This document shows, piece by piece, positions 26,733 through 34,834 of a stretch of DNA of 64,000 nt. Each line of letters opens with the position of its first letter. Position 1 is the stretch's first letter. This DNA is from Azoarcus sp. (GTDB taxonomy: Bacteria > Pseudomonadota > Gammaproteobacteria > Burkholderiales > Rhodocyclaceae): assembly GCA_030604735.1 (NCBI GenBank), contig JAUVVG010000015.1:21638-85637 (forward strand), written 5' to 3'. The position numbers were made by a program, and so were the translations under genes. The notes under the pieces are model-generated. The model was not told where the DNA came from and made no database searches. It saw only the letters and a list, made by a program, of their open reading frames with translations.

Positions 26733-27247
26733 ATTCACCGGAAACCGGACGATCCGCCACCACCGGTTCCAGGCAGGATAAGCCCGCCGCCACCCAGGCC
26801 AGGCTGATCGCGAGCATTGTCGGCGGGCTGTTTCTACTGCTCATCGTCGGCTTCGTCGCGATGGTGTTCTTCGTCCAGGACGAAGTGCGCTTGAACGCGG
26901 TCGGCCCGATCGCCCCGGCGCCTGGCGCCGAACGGGGCGGGCTGGTGTTCCAGGGCACCGCGAACATCTGGGAAGTGCGCGGACGCATGACCATCGATAG
27001 CGGACACAACGTACGCTTCGCCTTCGACCTGGTCGGCCCGACCGGCCAACCGGCGCCGCCCTCGCTGGACCTGAAACTGAGCGTGGACATGCCCGATCGC
27101 GACATGCCGGCCCGACCGCTTCCACTCACGCGCACCGGCATTGGCAGCTATGTGGCGATCGCCTCGGCGCTACCGCCTGGCCGCTGGCGGCTCAGGATGG
27201 ACTTTCCCGAGATCGACGGCGTTTTCCTGTTCGATGTCGATGACTGA
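26729..27247 (+). CDS. membrane-anchored small protein, possibly FixH/YtkA-like
   Basis: A 172-residue protein starting at ATG 26729, which overlaps the stop of the GGDEF gene; AGGAG stands 12 bp upstream. A polar N-terminus is followed by one helix (LIASIVGGLFLLLIVGFVAMVFFV, residues ~29-52) and an extracytoplasmic beta-rich domain with LTRTGIGSYVAIASALPPGRWRLRMDFPEIDGVFLFDV at the end. That ending resembles FixH/YtkA domains, where a similar G-x-Y...L-x-P-G-x-W-x-L pattern occurs, but I am not certain. Its place behind the binding protein and cyclase suggests a third, envelope-located component of the same sensing unit. Confidence 0.7.
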   Translation: MNSPETGRSATTGSRQDKPAATQARLIASIVGGLFLLLIVGFVAMVFFVQDEVRLNAVGPIAPAPGAERGGLVFQGTANIWEVRGRMTIDSGHNVRFAFDLVGPTGQPAPPSLDLKLSVDMPDRDMPARPLPLTRTGIGSYVAIASALPPGRWRLRMDFPEIDGVFLFDVDD

Positions 27248-27286
27248 CTTTGATGCGGAAGGAGGTCGATTTCGCTCCATCCGGAC

Positions 27287-27613
27287 TCAGTTGCGATCCA
27301 TCGCCCGCCGCATCATCAGCGCGACTTCCGGTACATGCGCACGCGCATCGAGTGCCACACCGATCGCGCCCCCCTCGTGTGGCATGCACAGAACCGTCAG
27401 CGTCTTTCCCTGCACGGTCGCCTGATGAAAATCGTTGGCCGCCACCGAGCCACGCAAGGCCCGGGTCGCTCTCAGAAAACACCCCAGCACCTGTGTGACC
27501 GAATCGATTTCCGCACCTTCACGGATGACGACATCCCCTTTCTCGGTGCATAACGCGAGCCCCAGCACGCTGGGCGCCTCGAGAATCCGTTGCAATGCTG
27601 CTTCCTTGGCCAC
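27287..27613 (-). CDS. small Roadblock/LC7-like protein
   Basis: A 108-residue protein with the Roadblock/LC7 layout: an N-terminal helix (LQRILEAPSVLGLALCTEKGDVVIREG), the central helix VTQVLGCFLRATRALRGS, and a strand pair TVQGKTLTVLCMPHEGGAIGVALD. In other bacteria such proteins (MglB type) regulate small Ras-like GTPases, but no GTPase gene is adjacent. The GTG at 27613 is supported by GAGGAGA 5-11 bp upstream. It converges with the small membrane protein across 39 bp. Family assignment is by pattern and not secure. Confidence 0.65.
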   Translation of the reverse strand: MAKEAALQRILEAPSVLGLALCTEKGDVVIREGAEIDSVTQVLGCFLRATRALRGSVAANDFHQATVQGKTLTVLCMPHEGGAIGVALDARAHVPEVALMMRRAMDRN

Positions 27614-28055
27614 ACCCGTCTCCTCTTGTCATTGTGGTATACCCGCGACTATGCAGCTTGCGTGCCAGTTTCAACATCTGGCGGGCACCCTGCCGACACA
27701 TGCTCGCCACCCGTCTTGTCCCTGCCAGGAAAACAGGTAATTCGGCGATCACGACCACCTCGACAGAGGGAATTCGGCAGCGGCAACCCCAGCGCAAGAA
27801 AGGTTTCTTGCACTGCAACAGTGCGAAGCTCCGACATCCGGGTCACGATCGGGTGCATACCGGCAAAGCCAACGCCGGGGCCGAGTCCCTGGCAGACTTC
27901 GCGACAAGGTATTCGCGCCTCCGCAAGAACCGAATCCCGCGCCAGGTTACAAACCTCTGGGGCGATTGATTCCGCGAGGATGCGGTAACGTCTCGACGCC
28001 CACTGACCCCTTCTCCCTGTTACCCGGCCCCCTCTTGCGCCATCAATCCCCGATC
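27614..28055. other. 442-bp gap upstream of the DUF3750 gene
   Basis: No supported gene; short overlapping frames on each strand have no ribosome-binding site or motif. The stretch carries two adjoining inverted repeats at 27795-27824 and otherwise looks like plain intergenic DNA with divergent promoters for the Roadblock and DUF3750 genes. Confidence 0.6.
27795..27824. repeat. two adjacent inverted repeats
   Basis: CAAGAAA-GG-TTTCTTG (27795-27810) is directly followed by, and shares its last G with, GCACTG-CAA-CAGTGC (27810-27824). Both are perfect. They may form a cruciform pair or operator half-sites; no T-tract follows. Confidence 0.45.
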
Positions 28056-28829
28056 ATGAAAATTCTGCTGCGCTGCCTGCTCATCGTCGTCCTGATCTAC
28101 TTCCTGCCGCTAGGCTATGCGGTCACCGCCCATTACGCGGACAGCGACCAGGCCACCGACTGGCGCACCGCGCGGCGGGACAGCGCCGGCCTCGCACCCG
28201 ACCCGGCCTTTACCGACGAAGCGGTGATCCAGGTCTACGCCGCCCGCGCCTTCCGCTGGCGTGGTGCCTTCGGCGTGCATACCTGGATTGCGGCCAAGCC
28301 GCGTGGTGCCAGCAGCTACACCCGCTTCGAAGTGGTCGGCTTCGGCGTCGGACGCGGTGGCCGCGCGGTGCGGGTCCAGGCCGGCGGCATCGCGGATGGC
28401 TACTGGTACGGCGCGGAGCCAAGCCTGTTGCGCGAGCTGCGCGGCGGCGAGGAGGTCGACGCCCTGATCGCAAGGCTGCACCAGGCGGCAGCCGAGTATC
28501 CGTATGATGACCAGTACCGTGTCTGGCCGGGACCGAACAGCAACACCTTCATCGCCTATCTCGGCCGGGCCGTGCCCGAGCTACGCCTGGACCTGCCGCC
28601 GACCGCGATCGGCAAGGACTACCTCCCGCAAGGCGCTGTCTTCGCCCGCCCACCGAGTGGCCAGGGCATGCAGGCCTCGCTGGGCGGCCTGCTCGGCTTC
28701 ATCGTCTCGCCGCAGGAAGGTGTGGAGCTCAACCTGCTTGGGCTGAGCGCCGGCATCGACTTCCACCCGCCGGCCATCAAACTGCCCGGCGTAGGCCGGG
28801 TCGGGGTGGCCGAGCAAGCACAACATTGA
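28056..28829 (+). CDS. DUF3750 family membrane-anchored protein
   Basis: A 257-residue protein with an N-terminal signal anchor (LLRCLLIVVLIYFLPLGYAV). The body contains the family's very conserved blocks FRWRGAFGVHTWIAAKPRGASSYTRFEVVGFG, YWYGAEPSLLRELRGGE and YRVWPGPNSNTFIAYLGRAVPELRLDLPPTAIGKDYL, followed by a GGLLGFIVSPQEGVELNLLGLSAGID end. These blocks match what I remember as DUF3750, whose function is unknown; the PGPNSNTF box with nearby Trp/Tyr resembles a small-molecule or peptide pocket. The ATG at 28056 was chosen because it opens the hydrophobic segment. Monocistronic. Confidence 0.82.
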   Translation: MKILLRCLLIVVLIYFLPLGYAVTAHYADSDQATDWRTARRDSAGLAPDPAFTDEAVIQVYAARAFRWRGAFGVHTWIAAKPRGASSYTRFEVVGFGVGRGGRAVRVQAGGIADGYWYGAEPSLLRELRGGEEVDALIARLHQAAAEYPYDDQYRVWPGPNSNTFIAYLGRAVPELRLDLPPTAIGKDYLPQGAVFARPPSGQGMQASLGGLLGFIVSPQEGVELNLLGLSAGIDFHPPAIKLPGVGRVGVAEQAQH

Positions 28830-29074
28830 CGACAGATCTTCTGGCAGGTCGCTGAACCCGCTCGGCACTGTCGGTCACCCGCCTTCGAACCAAGGCGTGC
28901 ATTCTCCGGATCGACCTCCTTGCGCCGCAGCGCATCATCCGCGGCGATCGAAGGAACGGACGCGCGTCGGGGGCAGACTCACGCCAGCATGGTCTGCCAT
29001 GCAAGCGGTCGGCATGCTCCCGATTCGCCCTCGCCCCCCTGCTCCCGGGACATCTAGACGATGCGGGCACGTAC

Positions 29075-29097
29075 TGGCGCCTTCTTCAACGGCGCCA
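29075..29097. repeat. hairpin TGGCGCC-N9-GGCGCCA
   Basis: A perfect 7-bp G+C-rich stem with a 9-nt loop, 150 bp before ahpC. It may be a boundary terminator of the preceding transcript; no T-run follows. Confidence 0.45.
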
Positions 29098-29160
29098 CAG
29101 GCTTCGTGTCCGCCGGCTCATTCGATACCTTTTATTTATCGACACGATTTTTTGAATTCA

Positions 29161-29200
29161 TTTCACCAATAGTCAGCGCCCCGGTATGATGCAACGCATC
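29161..29200 (+). promoter_or_regulatory. candidate ahpC promoter and operator
   Basis: TTTCAC (29161) and TATGAT (29185) are separated by 18 bp, a weak -35 and a good -10. The -10 overlaps the palindrome GATGC-AAC-GCATC (29188-29200), placed where a repressor or peroxide regulator could act. I did not find a complete OxyR pattern. Confidence 0.4.
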
Positions 29201-29247
29201 AAACGATTTTTCACGTTTGTTCAACCGAAACCTCAAAGGAGTACAGC

Positions 29248-29814
29248 ATGAGCAACCTGATCAACACCCACGTCCAGCCGTTCAAGGCCAACGCTTTCCA
29301 CAACGGCAAGTTCATCGAAGTCACCGAAGAGAGTCTGAAGGGCAAGTGGTCCGTGCTGATTTTCATGCCGGCCGCCTTCACCTTCAACTGCCCGACCGAG
29401 ATCGAAGACGCCGCCGACAACTATGTCGCGTTCCGTGAAGCCGGTGCCGAGGTGTACATCGTCACCACCGACACCCACTTCTCGCACAAGGTGTGGCACG
29501 AGACCTCGCCGGCGGTCGGCAAGGCCCGTTTCCCGCTGATCGGCGACCCGACCCACCAGCTGACCCGCGCCTTCGGCGTGCATATCGAGGAAGAAGGCCT
29601 GGCATTGCGTGGCACCTTCGTGATCAACCCGGAAGGCGTGATCAAGACCGTCGAGATCCACGACAACGCGATCGCCCGCGACGTGTCCGAGACCCTGCGC
29701 AAGCTCAAGGCTGCCAAGTACGTCGCTGCCCACCCGGGTGAAGTGTGCCCGGCCAAGTGGAAGGAAGGCGAGAAGACCCTGGCTCCGTCGCTGGACCTGG
29801 TCGGCAAGATCTGA
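29248..29814 (+). CDS. ahpC: alkyl hydroperoxide reductase peroxiredoxin subunit AhpC
   Basis: A 188-residue 2-Cys peroxiredoxin that reduces H2O2 and organic peroxides. The peroxidatic Cys lies in AAFTFNCPTEIED (near residue 49; usually DFTFVCPTE) and the resolving Cys in GEVCPAKW (near 167). Also present are TTDTHFSHKVWHET, FPLIGDPTHQLTRAFGV and the C-terminal YVAAHPGEVCPAKWKEGEKTL of the AhpC1 group. AAAGGAGTACAGC precedes the ATG, an excellent ribosome-binding site that fits a highly expressed gene. ahpF, its reductant, follows 201 bp downstream on the same strand. Confidence 0.97.
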   Translation: MSNLINTHVQPFKANAFHNGKFIEVTEESLKGKWSVLIFMPAAFTFNCPTEIEDAADNYVAFREAGAEVYIVTTDTHFSHKVWHETSPAVGKARFPLIGDPTHQLTRAFGVHIEEEGLALRGTFVINPEGVIKTVEIHDNAIARDVSETLRKLKAAKYVAAHPGEVCPAKWKEGEKTLAPSLDLVGKI

Positions 29815-29836
29815 GTTTCGCGCTTCAAGTCGTACC

Positions 29837-29856
29837 GGCCCGGGTTCGCCCGGGCC
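29837..29856 (+). terminator. UUCG-capped hairpin between ahpC and ahpF
   Basis: GGCCCGGG-TTCG-CCCGGGCC: a perfect 8-bp stem with an extra-stable UUCG tetraloop, 22 bp after the ahpC stop. No T-tract follows, so it is more likely a partial terminator or mRNA 3' stabiliser that lowers ahpF relative to ahpC. Confidence 0.6.
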
Positions 29857-29981
29857 AGCCAACGGGTCGGCAAGTCCGGCCCGGCGGCTCATCCAGGAAG
29901 ATCGTGCGGTGCAATGCAAAGGTCGCGGTCTTGCTGAATGAGTCGATGACGCCATAGAGCGCCCAACCTCCCCATAACAGA

Positions 29982-29992
29982 AGAATGATTCT
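29982..29992. promoter_or_regulatory. AGAAT-G-ATTCT palindrome before ahpF
   Basis: A perfect odd palindrome 24 bp before the ahpF start, inside an A+T-rich patch (GAATGATTCTCACTTAAT) partly resembling a Fur box. It could mark an operator for a separate ahpF promoter. Confidence 0.3.
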
Positions 29993-30015
29993 CACTTAAT
30001 TTCAAGGAGTCCGCC

Positions 30016-31611
30016 ATGCTTGACGCGAACATGAAGGCCCAACTGAAAACCCTGCTCGAGCGCATCAACGAGCCGGTCGAACTCGTCCCCTTCATCGATG
30101 ACCAGCCCAAGTCGCTGGAAACGCTGGAACTGCTCAAGGATATCGAAGCCCTGTCCGACAAGGTCAGCGTGGTCGAAGGCCGTCCGAACGCCGGCGAGCG
30201 CGTTCCGTCGTTCTCGGTCTCGCGTGCCGGTACCGACATGGGCATCCGCTTCGCCGGCCTGCCCATGGGTCATGAATTCACCTCGCTGGTGCTGGCGCTG
30301 CTGCAGGCCGGCGGCTACCCGCCCAAGGTCGAGGCCGACCAGATCGAGGCGATCAAGGCGCTGGAAACCGACCTGGTCTTCGAGACCTACATCTCGCTGT
30401 CCTGCCACAACTGCCCGGACGTGGTGCAGGCGCTGAACCTGATGTCGGTGCTGAACCCGCGCATCCGCCACAGCATGATCGACGGCGGCGTGTTCCAGGC
30501 CGAGGTCACCGAGAAGAACATCATGGCGGTGCCGACCATCCTGCTCAACGGCGAAGCCTTCGGCCAGGGTCGCATGACCCTCGAGGAAATCCTCGCCAAG
30601 GTCGATACCGGCGCCGCCGCACGTGACGCTGCCAAGCTGTCCGAGAAGGATGCATTCGACGTGCTGATCGTCGGCGGCGGCCCGGCCGGCGCGGCCGCGG
30701 CGATCTATGCGGCACGCAAGGGCATCACGACCGGCATCGTCGCCGAGCGCTTCGGTGGCCAGGTCATGGACACGATGGCGATCGAGAACTTCATCTCGGT
30801 GAAGGAAACCGAGGGACCCAAGCTGGTCGCCGCGCTCGAAGAGCACGTCAAGCAGTATGAAGTCGACGTGATGAACCTGCAGCGCGCCGCGGCGGTCAAG
30901 CCGGCCGCGACCGCGGGCGGTTACGCCGAAGTGACGCTGGAGAACGGCGCGGTGCTGAAGAGCCGTACAGTGATCCTCGCCACCGGCGCGCGCTGGCGCG
31001 AACTCAACGTGCCGGGCGAGCTGGAATACCGTGGCCGTGGCGTCGCTTACTGCCCGCACTGCGACGGTCCGCTGTTCAAGGGCAAGCATGTCGCAGTGAT
31101 CGGCGGGGGCAACTCCGGGGTCGAGGCCGCGATCGATCTGGCCGGCATCGTCGGCAAGGTCACCCTGCTCGAATTCGACAGCAAACTGCGCGCCGACGCG
31201 GTACTGCAGGCCAAGCTGCGCAGCCTGCCCAACGTCGAGATCATCACCCAGGCGCAGACCACCGAAGTCAAAGGCGACGGCCAGCGGGTGAATGGCCTGA
31301 TCTACACCGACCGTGCCAGCGGCGAATCGCGGGAGATTACTCTGGCTGGCGTGTTCGTGCAGATCGGCCTTCTGCCGAACACCGACTTCCTGAAGGGTAC
31401 GATCGAACTCTCCCGCTTTGGCGAAGTCATCGTCGATGCCCGCGGCGCAACCTCGGCCACCGGCATCTTCGCGGCTGGCGACTGCACCACGGTGCCGTAC
31501 AAGCAGATCATCATCGCGATGGGCGAAGGCAGCAAGGCCGCGCTGTCGGCCTTCGACCACCTGATCCGCACGACGCCAGAAACGGCTGCAGCCGAAGTCG
31601 CCACCGCCTGA
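30016..31611 (+). CDS. ahpF: alkyl hydroperoxide reductase flavoprotein subunit AhpF
   Basis: A 531-residue NADH:peroxiredoxin oxidoreductase that re-reduces AhpC. The N-terminal double thioredoxin fold carries CHNC in [15 protein letters not shown] and the usual [18 protein letters not shown]. The FAD domain starts [22 protein letters not shown]. The TrxR-like active site is [14 protein letters not shown], followed by the NADH motif [20 protein letters not shown]. The C-terminal FAD segment is [35 protein letters not shown]. Length and motifs equal E. coli AhpF. AAGGAG precedes the ATG. Followed by two strong hairpins. Confidence 0.97.
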   Translation: MLDANMKAQLKTLLERINEPVELVPFIDDQPKSLETLELLKDIEALSDKVSVVEGRPNAGERVPSFSVSRAGTDMGIRFAGLPMGHEFTSLVLALLQAGGYPPKVEADQIEAIKALETDLVFETYISLSCHNCPDVVQALNLMSVLNPRIRHSMIDGGVFQAEVTEKNIMAVPTILLNGEAFGQGRMTLEEILAKVDTGAAARDAAKLSEKDAFDVLIVGGGPAGAAAAIYAARKGITTGIVAERFGGQVMDTMAIENFISVKETEGPKLVAALEEHVKQYEVDVMNLQRAAAVKPAATAGGYAEVTLENGAVLKSRTVILATGARWRELNVPGELEYRGRGVAYCPHCDGPLFKGKHVAVIGGGNSGVEAAIDLAGIVGKVTLLEFDSKLRADAVLQAKLRSLPNVEIITQAQTTEVKGDGQRVNGLIYTDRASGESREITLAGVFVQIGLLPNTDFLKGTIELSRFGEVIVDARGATSATGIFAAGDCTTVPYKQIIIAMGEGSKAALSAFDHLIRTTPETAAAEVATA

Positions 31612-31622
31612 TCGTCGTTCCA

Positions 31623-31649
31623 CCCCCTCTCAGAGACTTCGAGAGGGGG
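31623..31649 (+). terminator. hairpin downstream of ahpF
   Basis: CCCCCTCTC (31623-31631) pairs perfectly with GAGAGGGGG (31641-31649) around a 9-nt loop. It lies 11 bp after the ahpF stop without a T-tract. Confidence 0.55.
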
Positions 31650-31654
31650 ACCAC

Positions 31655-31683
31655 AGCCCGGCCCGCGCACGCGGTGCCGGGCT
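31655..31683 (+). terminator. second, two-tier hairpin downstream of ahpF
   Basis: AGCCCGGC at 31655-31662 pairs with GCCGGGCT at 31676-31683; inside it CCGCG-CA-CGCGG forms a further stem. This gives a nearly unbroken 13-bp helix with one bulged T (31675). GTTC follows. It probably works with the first hairpin as a strong terminator or RNA stabiliser, possibly bidirectional with codA. Confidence 0.55.
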
Positions 31684-31814
31684 GTTCAGCTTCCTGTTTC
31701 GGTCAACGATGCCCCTTGCTCACCGCATGAGCGAGTTCAAGGTCGTTGCCGAGACGGAGCTGCGACATGACCCGGCCGAACGGGGACAGGAAACCAAAGT
31801 ACTGGTTATCGATG

Positions 31815-33173
31815 TCAGCCTCGGCCACCTTGCGCGTCGGGAGAGGGCATCCTGGCGTCACGCCCATCCTGCCAGCAGATCTCGGGCAGGGTCTTGCGCA
31901 TGAGTACGCGGCCGTGCCGGATCGAAACCTGCGCACCGCCCTGGCTGCGCAGGACCTCGTAGTCGCTGTCGGCCGACCGCACGACAAGGTTGGCCGGTCG
32001 GCCGACCTCGATGCCGTAGCCCTCACCGAGCGCCAGGGCCCGGGCACTGTGATCGGTCACGAAATCCAGCGCGCGCTGCAGATCCTCGTAGCCGAGCATG
32101 TGGCAGATGTGCAGCCCCGCGTCGAGAATGCGCAGGATGTTGCCATTGCCAAGCGGATACCACGGGTCGACGATGGAATCCTGCGCAAAGCACACGTTCA
32201 GTCCGGCCTGGTCGAGCTCCGCCACCCGGGTCAGGCCGCGGCGCTTGGGATAGGTGTCGAAGCGCCCCTGCAAATGGATGCTCTCGGTCGGACAGCTGAT
32301 GAAGCTCAGCCCGGCCTGCTTGAGCAAGCGGAAGAGCTTGGAGCAGTACGCGTTGTCATACGAACCCATTGCGGTGGTATGGCTGGCGGTGACGCGGCTA
32401 CCCATGCCCTGCACACGGGTGGCTTCGGCCAGGACCTCGAGAAAGCGCGAATGCGGGTCGTCGGTTTCGTCGCAATGGACATCGACCAGCCGATCATGAC
32501 GCACCGCCAGGTCCATCAGGAAATGTACCGAGGACACGCCCTGATCGCGGGTATTCTCAAAGTGGGGAATCCCCCCAACCCCATCCACCCCCATTTCCAC
32601 CGCCTCGATCATCAGCCGTCGACCATCCGGATACGACTCGATGCCTTCCTGCGGAAAGGCGACCACCTGCAGATCCACCAAAGGCCGCGCCTCCTCGCGC
32701 ACCTCCAGCATCGCCTGCAGGGTGCCCAGGCCGGGTTCGGTCACGTCGACATGCGTGCGCACATGCTGGATGCCGTGCGCGGCCAGCATGCGGATGGTTT
32801 CATGCGCGCGCGCCTTGGTGTCCTGCGCGGTCACCCGTGCCTTGCGCTCGGCCCAGCACGCTATCCCTTCGAACAAGGTGCCGCTCAGATTCCAGCGGGG
32901 CTCCCCTGCGGTCAGCGTCGCATCGAGATGGATGTGGGGCTCGACCAGCGGCGGGACGACCAGATTGCCAGCTGCGTCGATGGTCTCGGCGGCCGTGTCG
33001 GCCGCCGCCGCGGAAACCGTTGCGGATGCTGCCCCGTCAACAGGCCTGGAAGTGGGCCCGGAGGCGGGCCCGGTGTCGACCTGCGGCTCGATCGCCGTGA
33101 TCAGGCCCGCCTCCCAGCGCAGCGTGAATAAACCTTCCCGATCACGCAGTCGGGCATTGACGATGCGGTTCAT
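31815..33173 (-). CDS. codA: cytosine deaminase CodA-like
   Basis: A 452-residue amidohydrolase-superfamily deaminase that converts cytosine to uracil plus ammonia. Compared with E. coli CodA (from memory) many blocks are near identical: VPPLVEPHIHLDATLTAG (HxH metal ligands), WNLSGTLFEGI, RTHVDV, LQVVAFPQEGI, DVHCDETDD (catalytic Glu), VTASHTTAM and HLQGRFDTYPKRRGLTRV. The catalytic loop differs: CFGHDDVFDPW in E. coli is CFAQDSIVDPW here. The metal Asp is kept as Asp 332, but the next residue is Ser 333 where E. coli has Asp 314. A Ser/Ala/Thr-rich insertion sits near residues 33-62. No cytosine permease gene is beside it. It diverges from trpB2 across 195 bp. Confidence 0.92.
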   Translation of the reverse strand: MNRIVNARLRDREGLFTLRWEAGLITAIEPQVDTGPASGPTSRPVDGAASATVSAAAADTAAETIDAAGNLVVPPLVEPHIHLDATLTAGEPRWNLSGTLFEGIACWAERKARVTAQDTKARAHETIRMLAAHGIQHVRTHVDVTEPGLGTLQAMLEVREEARPLVDLQVVAFPQEGIESYPDGRRLMIEAVEMGVDGVGGIPHFENTRDQGVSSVHFLMDLAVRHDRLVDVHCDETDDPHSRFLEVLAEATRVQGMGSRVTASHTTAMGSYDNAYCSKLFRLLKQAGLSFISCPTESIHLQGRFDTYPKRRGLTRVAELDQAGLNVCFAQDSIVDPWYPLGNGNILRILDAGLHICHMLGYEDLQRALDFVTDHSARALALGEGYGIEVGRPANLVVRSADSDYEVLRSQGGAQVSIRHGRVLMRKTLPEICWQDGRDARMPSPDAQGGRG

Positions 33174-33368
33174 GCGGTTTCCCCTTGTTCAATGAGTGTT
33201 GCGCGCCTTACCTGGATCATGAACCAGATAAAGCCAAGCCATCGCTTGCGTCAAGTGCGCATGCGGGTTTCCTTGCATGAAGGAGTGGTGCAAGATTGCG
33301 ACTTTTCATGATCAGGCCGTCCGGCCAGCCGGGGCGCTTCGTCCCGGAATAAAAGGGGACCCACCGCG

Positions 33369-34736
33369 ATGAGCGACCAGACCAAATTCCTGCTGCCCGA
33401 GAACCGCATTCCGAAAGCCTGGTACAACATCCAGGCCGACCTGCCCAAGCCGCTGCCGCCGGTGCTGCACCCGGGCACGCTGCAGCCGATCGGCCCGGAC
33501 GACCTCGCGCCGCTGTTCCCGATGGAACTGATCATGCAGGAGGTCACCACCGAGCGCGAGGTCGAGATCCCGGAACCGGTGCGCGAGATCTACAAGCTGT
33601 GGCGTCCGGCCCCACTGTTCCGTGCCCACCGTCTGGAGAAGGCGCTCGGCACACCGGCCCGGATCTACTACAAGTACGAAGGCGTCAGCCCGGCCGGCAG
33701 CCACAAGCCCAACACCGCCATCCCGCAGGCCTTCTACAACAAGCAGGCCGGGGTGAAGCGGCTGACCACCGAGACCGGTGCCGGGCAATGGGGCACCTCG
33801 CTGTCCTTCGCGGGCAGCGTGTTCGATCTCGACGTGACGGTGTTCCAGGTCCGCGTCTCCTACGACCAGAAGCCCTATCGCCGCGCGGTCATGGAAACCT
33901 ACGGCGGACGCTGCGTCGCCTCGCCCTCCAATGAGACCGAATACGGCCGGCGCGTGCTCGCCGAGCGGCCGGATCACCCGGGCAGTCTCGGCATCGCGAT
34001 CTCGGAAGCGGTCGAGATCGCGGCGCAGAACGAGGACACCAAGTATGCGCTCGGCTCGGTGCTCAACCACGTGTTGCTGCACCAGACCATCATCGGCATC
34101 GAATCGATGGAGCAACTCGAGATGGCCGACGTCTATCCCGACGTCGTGGTCGGCTGCACCGGCGGCGGCTCCAACTTCGCCGGCATCGCCTTCCCCTACA
34201 TCGGTGCCGGCCTGCGCGGTGGACCGAAGCCGCGCATCGTCGCGGTCGAACCGTCGGCCTGCCCGTCGCTGACCCGCGGCAAATACGCCTACGATTTCGG
34301 CGACACCGCCCACATGACCCCGCTGACCAAGATGCACACCCTGGGCTCGACCTTCACCCCGCCCGGCTTCCATGCCGGCGGCCTGCGCTACCACGGCATG
34401 GCGCCGCTGGTGTCGCACCTGAAGGAACTCGGCCTGATGGAGGCGGTGGCCTACAACCAGACCGAATGCTTCGCCGCTGGCGTGCTGTTCGCCCGCCACG
34501 AAGGCATCGTGCCGGCACCGGAAGCCAACCACGCGGTCAAGGGCGCGATCGAGGAGGCGCTGCGCTGCAAGCGCGAGGGCAAGTCGGAAGTGATTCTGTT
34601 CAACCTGTGCGGTCACGGCCACTTCGACATGGCGGCCTACACCAACTACTTCGCCGGCAACCTCAAGGACGACAGCTACGACGAAGCCGAACTCGCAATG
34701 GCGCTATCCGGCCTGCCGAGCGTCTCCGAAGTCTGA
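33369..34736 (+). CDS. trpB2: TrpB2-type tryptophan synthase beta-like PLP enzyme
   Basis: A 455-residue PLP enzyme of the TrpB2 group, longer than standard TrpB (~400). It has the long N-terminal extension [35 protein letters not shown]. The Schiff-base Lys lies in GSHKPNTA (near residue 113), with [15 protein letters not shown] next, and the phosphate-binding loop in [13 protein letters not shown]. It should make tryptophan from serine and indole. TrpB2 enzymes generally do not form the alpha-beta complex with TrpA, and no trpA is nearby. It may therefore salvage free indole. GGGG stands 11 bp before the ATG. A Rho-independent terminator follows. Confidence 0.94.
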   Translation: MSDQTKFLLPENRIPKAWYNIQADLPKPLPPVLHPGTLQPIGPDDLAPLFPMELIMQEVTTEREVEIPEPVREIYKLWRPAPLFRAHRLEKALGTPARIYYKYEGVSPAGSHKPNTAIPQAFYNKQAGVKRLTTETGAGQWGTSLSFAGSVFDLDVTVFQVRVSYDQKPYRRAVMETYGGRCVASPSNETEYGRRVLAERPDHPGSLGIAISEAVEIAAQNEDTKYALGSVLNHVLLHQTIIGIESMEQLEMADVYPDVVVGCTGGGSNFAGIAFPYIGAGLRGGPKPRIVAVEPSACPSLTRGKYAYDFGDTAHMTPLTKMHTLGSTFTPPGFHAGGLRYHGMAPLVSHLKELGLMEAVAYNQTECFAAGVLFARHEGIVPAPEANHAVKGAIEEALRCKREGKSEVILFNLCGHGHFDMAAYTNYFAGNLKDDSYDEAELAMALSGLPSVSEV

Positions 34737-34784
34737 TCCAGGGCTTTCATGCCTCGCCTCGATGGGGCGATGGCATGATCATCG

Positions 34785-34811
34785 ACGCGCCGGCCCGGCG
34801 CGTTTTTTTTT
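34785..34811 (+). terminator. Rho-independent terminator of trpB2
   Basis: ACGCGCCG-GCC-CGGCGCGT: an 8-bp perfect stem with a 3-nt loop followed by a run of nine T (34803-34811). It is the clearest intrinsic terminator in the window, 48 bp after the trpB2 stop. Confidence 0.93.
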
Positions 34812-34834
34812 GCCTCCTTACCCGATTGAATTAG

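Larger units (their letters stand above)
28830..29247. other. 418-bp gap upstream of ahpC
   Basis: No supported gene. The right-hand third turns A+T-rich, in contrast to the surrounding DNA, and holds a hairpin (29075-29097), a candidate promoter (29161-29190) and two small inverted repeats (29188-29200 and AAACG/CGTTT at 29201-29218), consistent with an elaborate ahpC control region. Confidence 0.6.

Noticed and set aside
29161..29247. OxyR box upstream of ahpC
   Set aside because: One ATAG is visible near 29169 but the remaining spaced ATAG/CTAT half-sites of the OxyR pattern are missing.
29992..31623. 543-residue open frame on the - strand opposite ahpF
   Set aside because: Complete antisense shadow of ahpF with no recognisable domain and no ribosome-binding site.
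31746..33131. 461-residue open frame on the + strand opposite codA
   Set aside because: CodA motifs on the - strand are near identical to E. coli; the + frame has none.
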